DNA from: CBFHWU01 sp965659665
GTDB lineage: Bacteria; Bacteroidota; Bacteroidia; Flavobacteriales; Flavobacteriaceae
Reading direction: 5' to 3'
DNA length: 64,000 nucleotides
NCBI GenBank assembly: GCA_965659665.1
Contig: CBFHWU010000029.1
Location: 1 to 64,000, forward strand
Part shown: one piece after another, positions 8,763 to 17,680 of the stretch
Position numbering within the stretch: position 1 is the first letter of the stretch
Layout: the number at the start of each line of letters is the position of its first letter
The notes under the pieces: model-generated
Told to the model about the DNA's origin: nothing
Database searches by the model: none
Seen by the model: only the letters and a program-made list of their open reading frames with translations
Made by a program: the position numbers and the translations under genes

Positions 8763-9815
8763 ATGGAAAAATCTAAAACAACCAACACAAATCAGTCTGA
8801 TGAACTTGATCTAGGGTTGCTGTTTAACGCTATAGGACGTGGAGTTAGTTCATTATTTAACTTTATATTCGGATTTATAAAAGGGATACTACAGTTTTTA
8901 TTATCCCTTTTAGTATTTCTTCATCAAAAACGTATTTTTTATATCGCCGCTTTTATTGTGGGAGGTTTATTAGGGTTTTTATACGACAAATTTAATCCTG
9001 ATGTTTATCAAGGTAAAATGGTGGTTGAACCCAATTTTGGGAGTGCACGCCAGTTATACAGTAATATTGACTATTACAATTCCTTAATCAATGAAGGGGA
9101 TAGCTTACAATTAAGTAAAATCTTTAAGGTTGCCCCTTCCAAAACATTAGATCTAGTAGAAATTAGTATTATGCCTATTGTTTCGGAAACAAAAAAGTTA
9201 AGCCAGTTTAACGAATTTGTACAGACATTAGACTCTACTGTTGTTGAACAGTTTTCCTTTAAAGACTTTATAGATGGTGTAGACCCAATAGATTACGAAA
9301 CGCATGAAATAGAAGTTTCGAGTAAGGATAAAACCATTTTTCCCTTATTAGAACAACCTATCTTAGCTGCGATCGCTGAAAACAATTATTTTAAAGATAA
9401 ACAAGATGTTACTCTTCGCAATTTAAAACTAAACGATTCTTTAACATTTGAATCCCTAAGAGAAACGGACTCATTGAGAATAGTGTTACAAAATGTATTA
9501 CTTATTGAAGCTAATAAGATGACAGCTGGTACAAATATCGTAATGTCAGATACCAAAGAAAGTAACAAGGAAATAGCTTTATTAGATCGAAAATTAACCC
9601 TTCAATCCATATTAGAGGATAATAACAGAGAAACGATAGAATCACAAGAAATATTAAGAATTATTTCTGAATTTCCCTCTGTGGGGACCATTAACAGATC
9701 CTTGATTACTACGGATGAAGTGAAAGGCTCTTTTGTTGGATTATCTTTACTTTCACTTTATTTTCTTTTTATATCACTTGGTAAATATTTGACCAAATTA
9801 CAAAAAGAGACGTAA
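8763..9815 (+). CDS. Wzz-like membrane protein of unknown function in polysaccharide locus
   Basis: I do not recognise a named family. The 350-residue protein has a polar N-terminus, a hydrophobic stretch at about 28-53, a clear transmembrane helix at about 57-76, a long polar region (77-325) and a second helix at about 326-343 with a short basic tail. This two-helix topology with an extracytoplasmic middle resembles Wzz/PCP chain-length proteins. However, I see no kinase part and no clear Wzz sequence signature. Its place between fcl and the flippase suggests a part in polymer length control or assembly. That function is inferred from topology and context only. Confidence 0.6.
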   Translation: MEKSKTTNTNQSDELDLGLLFNAIGRGVSSLFNFIFGFIKGILQFLLSLLVFLHQKRIFYIAAFIVGGLLGFLYDKFNPDVYQGKMVVEPNFGSARQLYSNIDYYNSLINEGDSLQLSKIFKVAPSKTLDLVEISIMPIVSETKKLSQFNEFVQTLDSTVVEQFSFKDFIDGVDPIDYETHEIEVSSKDKTIFPLLEQPILAAIAENNYFKDKQDVTLRNLKLNDSLTFESLRETDSLRIVLQNVLLIEANKMTAGTNIVMSDTKESNKEIALLDRKLTLQSILEDNNRETIESQEILRIISEFPSVGTINRSLITTDEVKGSFVGLSLLSLYFLFISLGKYLTKLQKET

Positions 9816-9979
9816 CAAACTTTTATCAACATAAAGTCAATTTAAAATCCAAAGCCTCTCAACTATTTGTAACCAGAACATCAATACTTCAGATGACAAT
9901 TAATTTTTTTATATAAATGTGGAGATGTCTTAGTGAATCGACTGCTGTTTATCGTTTTTAAATGTTAATAACTTAACCA

Positions 9980-11224
9980 TTGAAATTTAAACTAAAGACA
10001 TATCAAAAAACCATTATTGAGAATTTTTCCGCACTATTTTCACTTCAACTTTTTAATTATATACTTCCTTTAGTAACATTACCTTTTTTAATTCGCGTTT
10101 TAGATACAAAAAATTATGGTTTAGTTGTTTTTGCACAAACGATAATGCAGTTCTTTATCATTATTATTGATTATGGATTAAATATTAGCGCAACACGTGA
10201 ACTTTCCCTTGCCAAAAACAATATAAATAAACAAGCAAGAATATTTTCTGCCGTCTCTACCATAAAGTTTATTCTTGTGGCATTAAGTTTTCTTGTGTTA
10301 TTATTTTTGATCAATGTTGTTCCTAAGCTTTCACAAAACCCAACACTTTTTATTTATAGTTTTGGCATAGCTGTAGGGCTTGGAACATTTCCCGCTTGGT
10401 TTTTCCAAGGCATAGAAAAAATGAAGTATATTACAATACTTACTTTTGCTGCAAAAATGTTATTCACACTGCTTATTTTTGCAGTTATTAGACAGCCAGA
10501 ACAGTATTTATTTGTTCCTGTTTTTAATTCTTTAGGGTATTTAATTTCATCGATTATTGCCTTCTATTTAGTATTCAAATATATTCCTTTTGTATCCCCA
10601 CTGTACAGTGACGTTATTTTTTTTATAAAAGATAGTTTTATATTATTGTTATCTAGTATGGCAGCACGTTTTTGTAATAACGTTAATGTTTTGTTTGTTG
10701 GGTTTTTTATCGGCGATGCAGCTGTAGGGATTTATGCCTCCATGGAAAAATTAATTTTAGCTATAAAAAGTATGTTTATCCCCATATTTCAAGCAATCTT
10801 CCCTTGGTTATCCGCGCAGGGGGATATCCATCAAGTAAAAGTATTTCGTACAATGATCCCTTATTTATTTTTGATGGGTGCGTTGATATATGCTATCATA
10901 CTAATGTTTGGCCAACCTATCCTTCATTATATTTACAACAACCCTGAAATAACCAATCAATATAAACTCTTCGGTTTTTTAGGATTAATATCATTTCTAT
11001 CTCCAGTTTCTATGTTATTTATATCCATGCTTTTTCCTGCAAAAAGATGGTACTATCAGCGGACAAAAGCATTGGTATTTGGGGGTTTAATTAATACACT
11101 GTTTTGTTTTTTCCTTATTAAGCCTTATGGTATCTGGGGTGCAGCTTTTGCTGCTGTGGTGACAGAGGTTGGACTTTTGTTAATTTCACTGGTATTATTT
11201 AAAACTTCCCTAAAAAAACAATGA
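9980..11224 (+). CDS. wzx: Lipid-linked repeat-unit flippase (Wzx, MATE/PST superfamily)
   Basis: The 414-residue protein has about 12 hydrophobic helices and the N-terminal Wzx pattern SLQLFNYILPLVTLPFLIRVLD, with FPAWFFQGIEKM in the first half. The start must be TTG 9980: an in-frame stop lies at 9974 and there is no ATG before essential helix 1. The family flips undecaprenyl-diphosphate-linked oligosaccharide across the inner membrane. Its last four bases overlap the ATG of the following glycosyltransferase (ATGA). A 164-nt non-coding gap precedes it. Confidence 0.9.
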   Translation: MKFKLKTYQKTIIENFSALFSLQLFNYILPLVTLPFLIRVLDTKNYGLVVFAQTIMQFFIIIIDYGLNISATRELSLAKNNINKQARIFSAVSTIKFILVALSFLVLLFLINVVPKLSQNPTLFIYSFGIAVGLGTFPAWFFQGIEKMKYITILTFAAKMLFTLLIFAVIRQPEQYLFVPVFNSLGYLISSIIAFYLVFKYIPFVSPLYSDVIFFIKDSFILLLSSMAARFCNNVNVLFVGFFIGDAAVGIYASMEKLILAIKSMFIPIFQAIFPWLSAQGDIHQVKVFRTMIPYLFLMGALIYAIILMFGQPILHYIYNNPEITNQYKLFGFLGLISFLSPVSMLFISMLFPAKRWYYQRTKALVFGGLINTLFCFFLIKPYGIWGAAFAAVVTEVGLLLISLVLFKTSLKKQ

Positions 11225-12300
11225 AAAGGCTCATTATTATTCAAACGGTTGCTCCAGATTATCGTACGCGCTTTTTTATCTATTTAAGCACCTTACTAAA
11301 TGACCGTTTTTCATTGTACTGTGGACGTCTTGATTTTCAAAAATCTCTTCAAACAGATCCAAGCCTTACTCAGGTAAAACCGCTGATTAATTTCTATTTT
11401 TTTAAACGATCATTTCTTATCCAGCTAGGAGGTTTTTGGAGAGACGTTTTTAGACACAACGTTATGGTACTTCCGCTCAACCCACGAATCATCAATTGTT
11501 GGTTTATTTTAATTATTCGTTGGGTATTAAATTACGAAACTGTTTTGTGGGGCCATGCTTGGCCGAGAGCAGGTAAAAATACCCGGTCAGATTTTTTTAG
11601 AAATCTTATGCGAAAACTTGGATCAAGCATTATTGTTTATACCTATTCACAACAGCGCGAACTTCAATATAAAATGCCCTATTCGATTATTAAAGCTGCT
11701 CCCAATTCGTTGTACCATCAGCAGGAAATAAAATTGCCAAAACAACAACAAGATATTACCAACTTAATTTATGTAGGACGATTAACGCCAGAAAAGAAAC
11801 CCATGTTAATTGTTGAATCATTCCATCAAGCATTATCATTTTTGAATAAAAATGTACAGTTAATTATCGTGGGAGATGGACTTGAAAAAATCAAGATTGA
11901 TCAATATATTGTTAGGCACCATTTAGAACAACGTATTTTGACGAAGGGACATATTTCTGACCGTGAAGAATTACAAATCCTTTATAACTCCGCTCTTTTC
12001 AGTGTGTCTCCTGGTTACGTCGGTCTTTCTATTACGCAAAGTTTCTCCTTTGGAGTACCCATTTTGATTGCTAAAGATGAGCCTCATTCTCCCGAAATTG
12101 AGGCGGCTAAGGAAAACCAAAATGCTTTATTTTTTGAATCTGACAACATAGCTAATTTAGTTCAAAAAATTATAGATATATTTCGTCACAAGGATTATTG
12201 GATTTCACTTAGAGAAAAAATTACCATTGAATGTAAAGCTAATTATACCATTGAATCGATGAGTAAAGTTTTTACTAATCTTGTTAAAATAAGAGATTAA
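11221..12300 (+). CDS. Glycosyltransferase family 4
   Basis: The 359-residue protein has a weakly conserved N-terminal acceptor domain. The C-terminal GT-B donor domain shows LIYVGRLTPEKKPMLIVESF, LIIVGDGLEKIKI and VSPGYVGLSITQSFSFGVP, with an E-rich donor motif around SPEIEAAKEN. It should transfer one sugar of the repeat unit to the lipid-linked acceptor at the inner-membrane face. The donor sugar cannot be told from sequence. It overlaps wzx by 4 nt and its stop overlaps the next start by 1 nt (TAATG). Confidence 0.88.
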   Translation: MKRLIIIQTVAPDYRTRFFIYLSTLLNDRFSLYCGRLDFQKSLQTDPSLTQVKPLINFYFFKRSFLIQLGGFWRDVFRHNVMVLPLNPRIINCWFILIIRWVLNYETVLWGHAWPRAGKNTRSDFFRNLMRKLGSSIIVYTYSQQRELQYKMPYSIIKAAPNSLYHQQEIKLPKQQQDITNLIYVGRLTPEKKPMLIVESFHQALSFLNKNVQLIIVGDGLEKIKIDQYIVRHHLEQRILTKGHISDREELQILYNSALFSVSPGYVGLSITQSFSFGVPILIAKDEPHSPEIEAAKENQNALFFESDNIANLVQKIIDIFRHKDYWISLREKITIECKANYTIESMSKVFTNLVKIRD

Positions 12301-13568
12301 TGATTGTTTTTTCAATATCAATTGCTATTGTTGTACTGGGTTTTTGTTTTTTAAGGCCTTCTATTGGGTTGATCATGTTATTAAATATGAATTTAATACG
12401 TAATTTAATCAACATCAACTTTATTGATCCTTGTTTGAAATGTACAAGAGACAGCGATTTATTTTTAGGGGCCTTAATTCCGTTACTTGGATTTATTTTA
12501 ATATTTTTTCGTCTTGACCTTTCAAAAAGAATAAAATACACACTAGATTATGTCGATCTTTTTTTCATCGCTAACATTGTTGTCCTGTTGTACTCTAGTT
12601 TTTTTAGTTTAGATGTCTTGTTATCTTTAGATTTTTTACTTCGATATATATTTTTAGGGATTTCTTTTTATTTTATATCTAAATTATATTTTATGAATGT
12701 CCAAAACTTTGAAAAAGAATTCAATTCGATGATTACTTTTTCTATTTATTTTGGTTTATTTTTTGGTTGTTTGGCTGTCTTAATTGTTTTCGTGAGTGGA
12801 TACGAGGAGCCATATGCAGCTTATGGGGTTGTAATGCGGCTTACACTGCCTGGAGTTCATCCCATCCCTTTTGCTCAAGCTATAGGCTTAGGTGTATTGG
12901 CTTCGGCTTACCGTATTACTCATCAAATAAGAAATAAGAAGATTGATCTTTTTTTATTTATAAGTGGATTAATTCTATTACTTATTTTATTATTTTCTAA
13001 TACTAGGGGGGTACTGATTAGTTTAATCCTTTCGCTTTTTTTGTTTTTCTTTTTTATACTTCCTAAGATACAATTAACACTAAAAGCAAAACGAATATTA
13101 ATTGGGGTAAGTTTTATTTTTGTGTTAGGGATAATTTTGTTTGTAGATTTTGATGCGATATTTGGACGTTTTTATTCAAAATATTCTGCTCAATCAACTT
13201 CATTGAGAATTGACGCTTATTTGGATAGCCTATCCATTTTTACCAACCACTTATTTACTGGAATAGGCGGTGGAACTTTTAATTTGTATTCTGTTTTACC
13301 TTATCCCCATAATATTGTCTTAGAGTATTTAGCACATTACGGATTATTGGGTCTTATTTTAATTTCGTGGTTATTTATCCTTTTGTATTGGATGCTCATG
13401 GTCTCTCTAAAAAAAGCAAAAAATGATTATATATATGCGTTTATTTTCTCCTTAGTTATTTTTTATTTTATTGAGACTCAATTTAGTTTTACGCTTTGGA
13501 TGCACAAAGGGTTTTATTATTCTTTAGGACTATTTATTGCTTACCATTTTAGAAGAAAAAATGATTAA
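12300..13568 (+). CDS. wzy: O-antigen polymerase/ligase-like membrane protein (Wzy candidate 1)
   Basis: This 422-residue protein has about 11 hydrophobic helices. A central extracytoplasmic loop (GYEEPYAAYG to GVHPIPFAQAIG) is followed by SNTRGVLISL and, near the C-terminus, GIGGGTFNLY...YPHNIVLEYLAHYGLLGL. The latter is the Wzy_C/O-antigen ligase pattern with the conserved His-Asn. Membership in the Wzy/WaaL superfamily is well supported. Choosing polymerase rather than ligase is an inference, because a second member of the superfamily follows at once. Confidence 0.8.
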   Translation: MIVFSISIAIVVLGFCFLRPSIGLIMLLNMNLIRNLININFIDPCLKCTRDSDLFLGALIPLLGFILIFFRLDLSKRIKYTLDYVDLFFIANIVVLLYSSFFSLDVLLSLDFLLRYIFLGISFYFISKLYFMNVQNFEKEFNSMITFSIYFGLFFGCLAVLIVFVSGYEEPYAAYGVVMRLTLPGVHPIPFAQAIGLGVLASAYRITHQIRNKKIDLFLFISGLILLLILLFSNTRGVLISLILSLFLFFFFILPKIQLTLKAKRILIGVSFIFVLGIILFVDFDAIFGRFYSKYSAQSTSLRIDAYLDSLSIFTNHLFTGIGGGTFNLYSVLPYPHNIVLEYLAHYGLLGLILISWLFILLYWMLMVSLKKAKNDYIYAFIFSLVIFYFIETQFSFTLWMHKGFYYSLGLFIAYHFRRKND

Positions 13569-14811
13569 TAATCGACTTAATTTTTTTTTAGATAACTTTT
13601 TAAAACTGAGCTTATATGCCTTTGGTCTTTTTTTGCTTGTTCCTGCGCGTTACAAGTCTTATTTAGTTATCGCTTTGGGTATTATTTCCTTGGCATTGGT
13701 ATTTCAACAGCGCAGATGTAAATTTCCTAAAATTTATTTTAGCGCTGTTTTGTTATTTTTTGTTTACGTGGTTAGTGTTTTTTTATCTGATGATTTCACT
13801 AAAGGATTCAAAATGCTGGAAACTAAGTTTTCCATTTTTATTTTTCCTATTATTTTTATGATGATTCCAAAACGGGTACTTCAATCTGTATTTTCTATAC
13901 GTAAATTCACCTATGTATTATTTATTTCCAATTTTGTTTATTCCGTTATTCTTTTAATATATTTCACACAATATACAGACCCAAAATACCCTGATTTGTA
14001 TATCGCTGGTTTTTTTAGAGCTGCAGCCATATCTCTTCCATACTTAGGGGAACATCCGCTATATATTTCTTATTTATTTTCATTTTCTATTCTTCTATTA
14101 AATTATATTATTGTTATACACAAACATACTCTAACACAAAAATGTCTTATTTTAGTGGGGTTACTTCCAATCTTTATGGTGATGGCTTTTCATTTACCCA
14201 AGTCCGTTTTAATTGGATTAACCCTAGCGCTATTATTTTACAATAATCGATTTATTAAAAGATTTTGGAGATATATTCTCCCTGTACTATTTACTGTCGG
14301 AATTCTTTTTTTTGTGTTAGTGCCAAAGCAAAACAACAGGTTTGCAGAACTTTTAGAAATGGAGAGTTACACGCAATATAATCCTTTAAGCTCTACTAGT
14401 CAACGTACATTCATTTACAGTTGTACTCTTGAATTACTATTTCAACACCCCTTTTTCGGCATAGGAATTGCGGATGTTAAACCCTTAATAACGGCCTGTT
14501 ATAATTCAAAAACAAACGCGATTTCAGCTCACCAATTTAATACCCATAATCAATTTTTTGATATATGGTTGACGTCAGGGGTTTTGGGACTCTTCATTTT
14601 TTTGTATTTTATATGGAGTTTAATTAATGCTCCAGTTTCTGTTCGCGAAAAATCGTTATGGTTAGCGATTTTAATACTCTTTTGTTTTACTCTTCTATTT
14701 GAAAACCTTTTAAATAGACAAACAGGACTTATATTTACTTTCTTTATGTTATTTTTATTACATAAGTTATTTGAGGATGATTCCAACAATCACGTTAAAA
14801 GCACTGCATGA
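13561..14811 (+). CDS. O-antigen polymerase/ligase-like membrane protein (second copy)
   Basis: The protein is 416 residues from ATG 13561, which overlaps the previous stop by 8 nt. An in-frame TTG 24 nt upstream would lie deeper inside the previous gene. It has about 11 hydrophobic helices and the motif SSTSQRTFIYS, then GIGIADVKPLI and HQFNTHNQFFDIWLTSGVLGL, the WaaL/Wzy_C pattern with conserved His-Asn. It is not a recent duplicate of its neighbour, since the sequences are clearly different outside that motif. It could be the repeat-unit polymerase, or a ligase that transfers polymer to a lipid or protein acceptor. The sequence does not decide. Confidence 0.78.
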   Translation: MINNRLNFFLDNFLKLSLYAFGLFLLVPARYKSYLVIALGIISLALVFQQRRCKFPKIYFSAVLLFFVYVVSVFLSDDFTKGFKMLETKFSIFIFPIIFMMIPKRVLQSVFSIRKFTYVLFISNFVYSVILLIYFTQYTDPKYPDLYIAGFFRAAAISLPYLGEHPLYISYLFSFSILLLNYIIVIHKHTLTQKCLILVGLLPIFMVMAFHLPKSVLIGLTLALLFYNNRFIKRFWRYILPVLFTVGILFFVLVPKQNNRFAELLEMESYTQYNPLSSTSQRTFIYSCTLELLFQHPFFGIGIADVKPLITACYNSKTNAISAHQFNTHNQFFDIWLTSGVLGLFIFLYFIWSLINAPVSVREKSLWLAILILFCFTLLFENLLNRQTGLIFTFFMLFLLHKLFEDDSNNHVKSTA

Positions 14812-15884
14812 AAAAACTACTTATTATTGGTCCCTTTCCTGATCCAATCACAGGAGTTTCTGTCTCTAATAATACGATTCTGAATTCCTTTTCAGATACT
14901 TTTGAAATAGACATACTAGATACTGCTCCCTCTGAAAAATTTTCTGAATCTGTAGGAAAATTTTCTTTTATTAAAATTTTTCGCTTTTTTAAAGTTTACC
15001 TTAAGTTTTATAAAATATTTTTTAGTGACATTATTTATTATACTCCAGGTCAAACGTTTTTTGGCATACTCAAATATGCTCCTTTTATATTTATTGCCAA
15101 GGTGATGAGAACAGATCTCATTATTCGTATACATGGAAACTTTTTGGGGCGTCAGTATAAGATGTTGTCAGGTGTAAAAAAGAAGATTTTTAAATTTGTA
15201 TTATCTCTCAATACCAAAGGTATAGTTTATTCAAAATCACTTCGTCCCAACTTAACTCCCTTTTTACCCCAAAACCGTGTATATACGTTAAGTAATTTTG
15301 TTGACCCAACCTTAGAAAGTTCATCTTTACCCGAAAAAAATTTTAATTACCTAAAATTAGTGTTTTTAAGCAATCTTATGGAAGAAAAAGGCATCATAGA
15401 TTTACTTGATGCCTTAATCCTTTTAACGCAAAGAGGACTTGTTTTTGAAGCAAAATTAGCGGGTAACATTGACCCTGCTCTACAAGATGTTATCGATAGT
15501 AAATTAAAACAATTATCACAAGTCACTTATTTAGGCGTTGTACGAGGATTAGAAAAAAAAGAACTTTTGTTGGATTCGAACGTGTTTATATTGCCTACTT
15601 ATTATCAGATGGAAGGACAACCCATTTCTATACTAGAAGCAATGATCACTGGTAATGTCGTAATCACGACCCCTCACGCAGGAATCATTGATATATTTGA
15701 GGACAAAAAAAACGGATACTATGTTTCACCCAATAGTGCTGCTTCAATAGCAGAAACATTGGAACATGTGAGTCGTACGCCTGTTCACTCAAAAGAAATT
15801 TCTATTTACAACCACAAAAAGGCCCACGAACAATATACGCAACAGGTTTTTTTACCTAATTTTACCAATATTATAAACGATTGA
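14808..15884 (+). CDS. Glycosyltransferase family 4
   Basis: The 358-residue GT-B protein begins with LLIIGPFPDPITGVSVSN, a glycine-containing N-terminal loop. It has IIRIHGNFLGRQY mid-protein and a C-terminal donor site with LKLVFLSNLMEEKGIIDLLDAL and EGQPISILEAMITGNVVIT, the E-x7-E region of GT4. It overlaps the preceding gene by 4 nt (ATGA) and is part of the same transcript. It is expected to add one residue to the polysaccharide repeat unit. The sugar is unknown. Confidence 0.88.
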   Translation: MKKLLIIGPFPDPITGVSVSNNTILNSFSDTFEIDILDTAPSEKFSESVGKFSFIKIFRFFKVYLKFYKIFFSDIIYYTPGQTFFGILKYAPFIFIAKVMRTDLIIRIHGNFLGRQYKMLSGVKKKIFKFVLSLNTKGIVYSKSLRPNLTPFLPQNRVYTLSNFVDPTLESSSLPEKNFNYLKLVFLSNLMEEKGIIDLLDALILLTQRGLVFEAKLAGNIDPALQDVIDSKLKQLSQVTYLGVVRGLEKKELLLDSNVFILPTYYQMEGQPISILEAMITGNVVITTPHAGIIDIFEDKKNGYYVSPNSAASIAETLEHVSRTPVHSKEISIYNHKKAHEQYTQQVFLPNFTNIIND

Positions 15885-15885
15885 G

Positions 15886-16428
15886 TTGCAAAACCTAGAT
15901 ACTTTTAGCGTTCCATCAAATTTTAGGGGAAAATCCAAATTTTATGTCCAAATCTGGTGGATCGTTCAGGCAATTTTAATAAGACCTTCCCCTCAAGTAT
16001 TATATGGTTGGCGACGTTTTTGGATCCGTTTATTTGGCGCAAAGATTGGTCATAATGTCCTTATACGACCCTCTGTTAAGATTACATACCCCTGGAAAGT
16101 TTCTATAGGTGATTATAGTTGGATTGGAAATAATGTAGAGCTGTACAGCTTAGGGCCCATTCAAATAGGTCATCATACTGTTATTTCTCAACAGTCCTAT
16201 TTGTGTACAGGTTCTCATGATTATGATAAACCTTCTTTTGACATTATTTCAAAGCCTGTTATTGTTGGTAATTATTGTTGGTTAGCAGCAGATGTGTATG
16301 TTGCCCCTGGTATAACGATAGGAGATGGGAGCATAATTGGTGCACGAAGTAGTGTTTTTAAAGATATTCCTGAAAATTTAATTTGTTACGGAAACCCAGC
16401 AAGAGTAATAAAAAAAAGAAATGAGTAA
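15886..16428 (+). CDS. wcaF: WcaF-like hexapeptide acetyltransferase
   Basis: The 180-residue protein is a left-handed beta-helix acyltransferase. The second half is built of hexapeptide turns (IGHNVLIRPSVKITYPWKV, IGDYSWIGNNVEL, IGHHTVISQQSYLCTGSHD) and contains the His of GSHDYD. The N-terminal GWRRFWIRLFGAKIG is as in colanic-acid WcaF and related O-acetyltransferases. The start is TTG 15886, one base after the previous stop. No ATG would preserve the conserved N-terminus. It probably O-acetylates a sugar of the repeat unit using acetyl-CoA. Confidence 0.82.
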   Translation: MQNLDTFSVPSNFRGKSKFYVQIWWIVQAILIRPSPQVLYGWRRFWIRLFGAKIGHNVLIRPSVKITYPWKVSIGDYSWIGNNVELYSLGPIQIGHHTVISQQSYLCTGSHDYDKPSFDIISKPVIVGNYCWLAADVYVAPGITIGDGSIIGARSSVFKDIPENLICYGNPARVIKKRNE

Positions 16429-17626
16429 TAAAACAGTTACGCTGATAAGTCCTTTTTTTGCTCCAGATGAAAGTGGGATAGCGTTGTATAATGCAGAAAC
16501 CATGAACTATTTAGTGCGTTGTGGCTATGATGTTCAGGTACTAACAGGAGTTCCGTTTTATCCTGAATGGGTAATCAAGGAACCTTATGTAAAGGGGCCT
16601 TTATATGTAAAAGAACAACACCAAAACCTTACCCTTTATCGTTTCAAACAATATGTACCCTCAACCCCCACTTTTTCTAAACGATTATATCAAATTTTTC
16701 ACTTTACCGTCGGGGTTTTTTTTTTACTTTTCCGAGTACCCAAAAGTGATGTAGTTTTTGTTGTCATTCCCTACACTACTTCCCTTACCTTAGGCGTTTT
16801 ATTAAAATGGTTTCATGGTTCAAAATTATGGTGTCATGTGCAAGATTTTGAAATTGATGCAGCCACAGAGTCGTTTAAAAGCAATTGGATCAAGATTCTT
16901 TTTAGCCTTGAGCGTGTGTTGTTTAATTCTTGTCATGTAGTGAGTACAATTAGTCATCAAATGATGAAAAAATTATCAGAAAAAACGTCCACAAACCGAA
17001 TTTTTTTCCCCAATTTTATTAATCCCGATTTCTTTATTAATCCCCCAAGTCAAAAGCACAAATACTTTACAGATGCCCCACAACCACACCTTTTGTACAG
17101 CGGAAATATTGGCGAAAAACAAGATTGGACCTTTTTCTTAGAGTTTTGCAAAAACGCACATTCTTTTGAAATCGTTATTGTAGGAGATGGTGCGAAGAGG
17201 AAATGGTTAGAAGATAGTTGTAAGTTGTTTAAAAACGTATCATTTTATGATCCAGTACCTTTTGAAGATTTACCACACTTATTGGCCAGCTGTGATATTC
17301 ATTTTCTTTTCCAAAAAGAAGACGTGATTGATAGTGTTATGCCCTCAAAACTTTTAGGGATGATGTTGAGTGAAAAACCCTCTGTTTTAAAAGGGAATAA
17401 ATACTCCGAGAGTCGTAATATTATAGAATCAGCTCAAGGAGGGTTGTATTACACTAATGTTACGGCACATCAATTAGTTTTAGAACTAGAACAGCTTGCC
17501 ACCAAAAAAAATCACTTAAAAAAATTAGGGACTAATGCTAAACAGTATATATTAAAACATTTTGATCAAGATATCATACTAAGACATTTCGAAAATAAGA
17601 TGCATCAACTCGCTAATAAGAGCTAA
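16421..17626 (+). CDS. wcaI: WcaI-like glycosyltransferase family 4
   Basis: The 401-residue protein begins VTLISPFFAPDESGIALYNAE and contains VLTGVPFYPEWVIKEPY, the WcaI-type N-terminal pattern for group 4 transferases that start from an activated nucleotide sugar. WCHVQDFEIDAA, LLYSGNIGEKQDWTFFLEF and MPSKLLGMMLSEKP cover the cleft and donor site. It overlaps the acetyltransferase gene by 8 nt. WcaI is assigned to colanic-acid assembly in enterobacteria. Here the same chemistry (probably fucose or mannose transfer) is only inferred. Confidence 0.82.
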   Translation: MSNKTVTLISPFFAPDESGIALYNAETMNYLVRCGYDVQVLTGVPFYPEWVIKEPYVKGPLYVKEQHQNLTLYRFKQYVPSTPTFSKRLYQIFHFTVGVFFLLFRVPKSDVVFVVIPYTTSLTLGVLLKWFHGSKLWCHVQDFEIDAATESFKSNWIKILFSLERVLFNSCHVVSTISHQMMKKLSEKTSTNRIFFPNFINPDFFINPPSQKHKYFTDAPQPHLLYSGNIGEKQDWTFFLEFCKNAHSFEIVIVGDGAKRKWLEDSCKLFKNVSFYDPVPFEDLPHLLASCDIHFLFQKEDVIDSVMPSKLLGMMLSEKPSVLKGNKYSESRNIIESAQGGLYYTNVTAHQLVLELEQLATKKNHLKKLGTNAKQYILKHFDQDIILRHFENKMHQLANKS

Positions 17627-17680
17627 ACATAAAAGGCGATCTATACTAAATAATAAGATGTAAGCGTTTATTTAAATACT

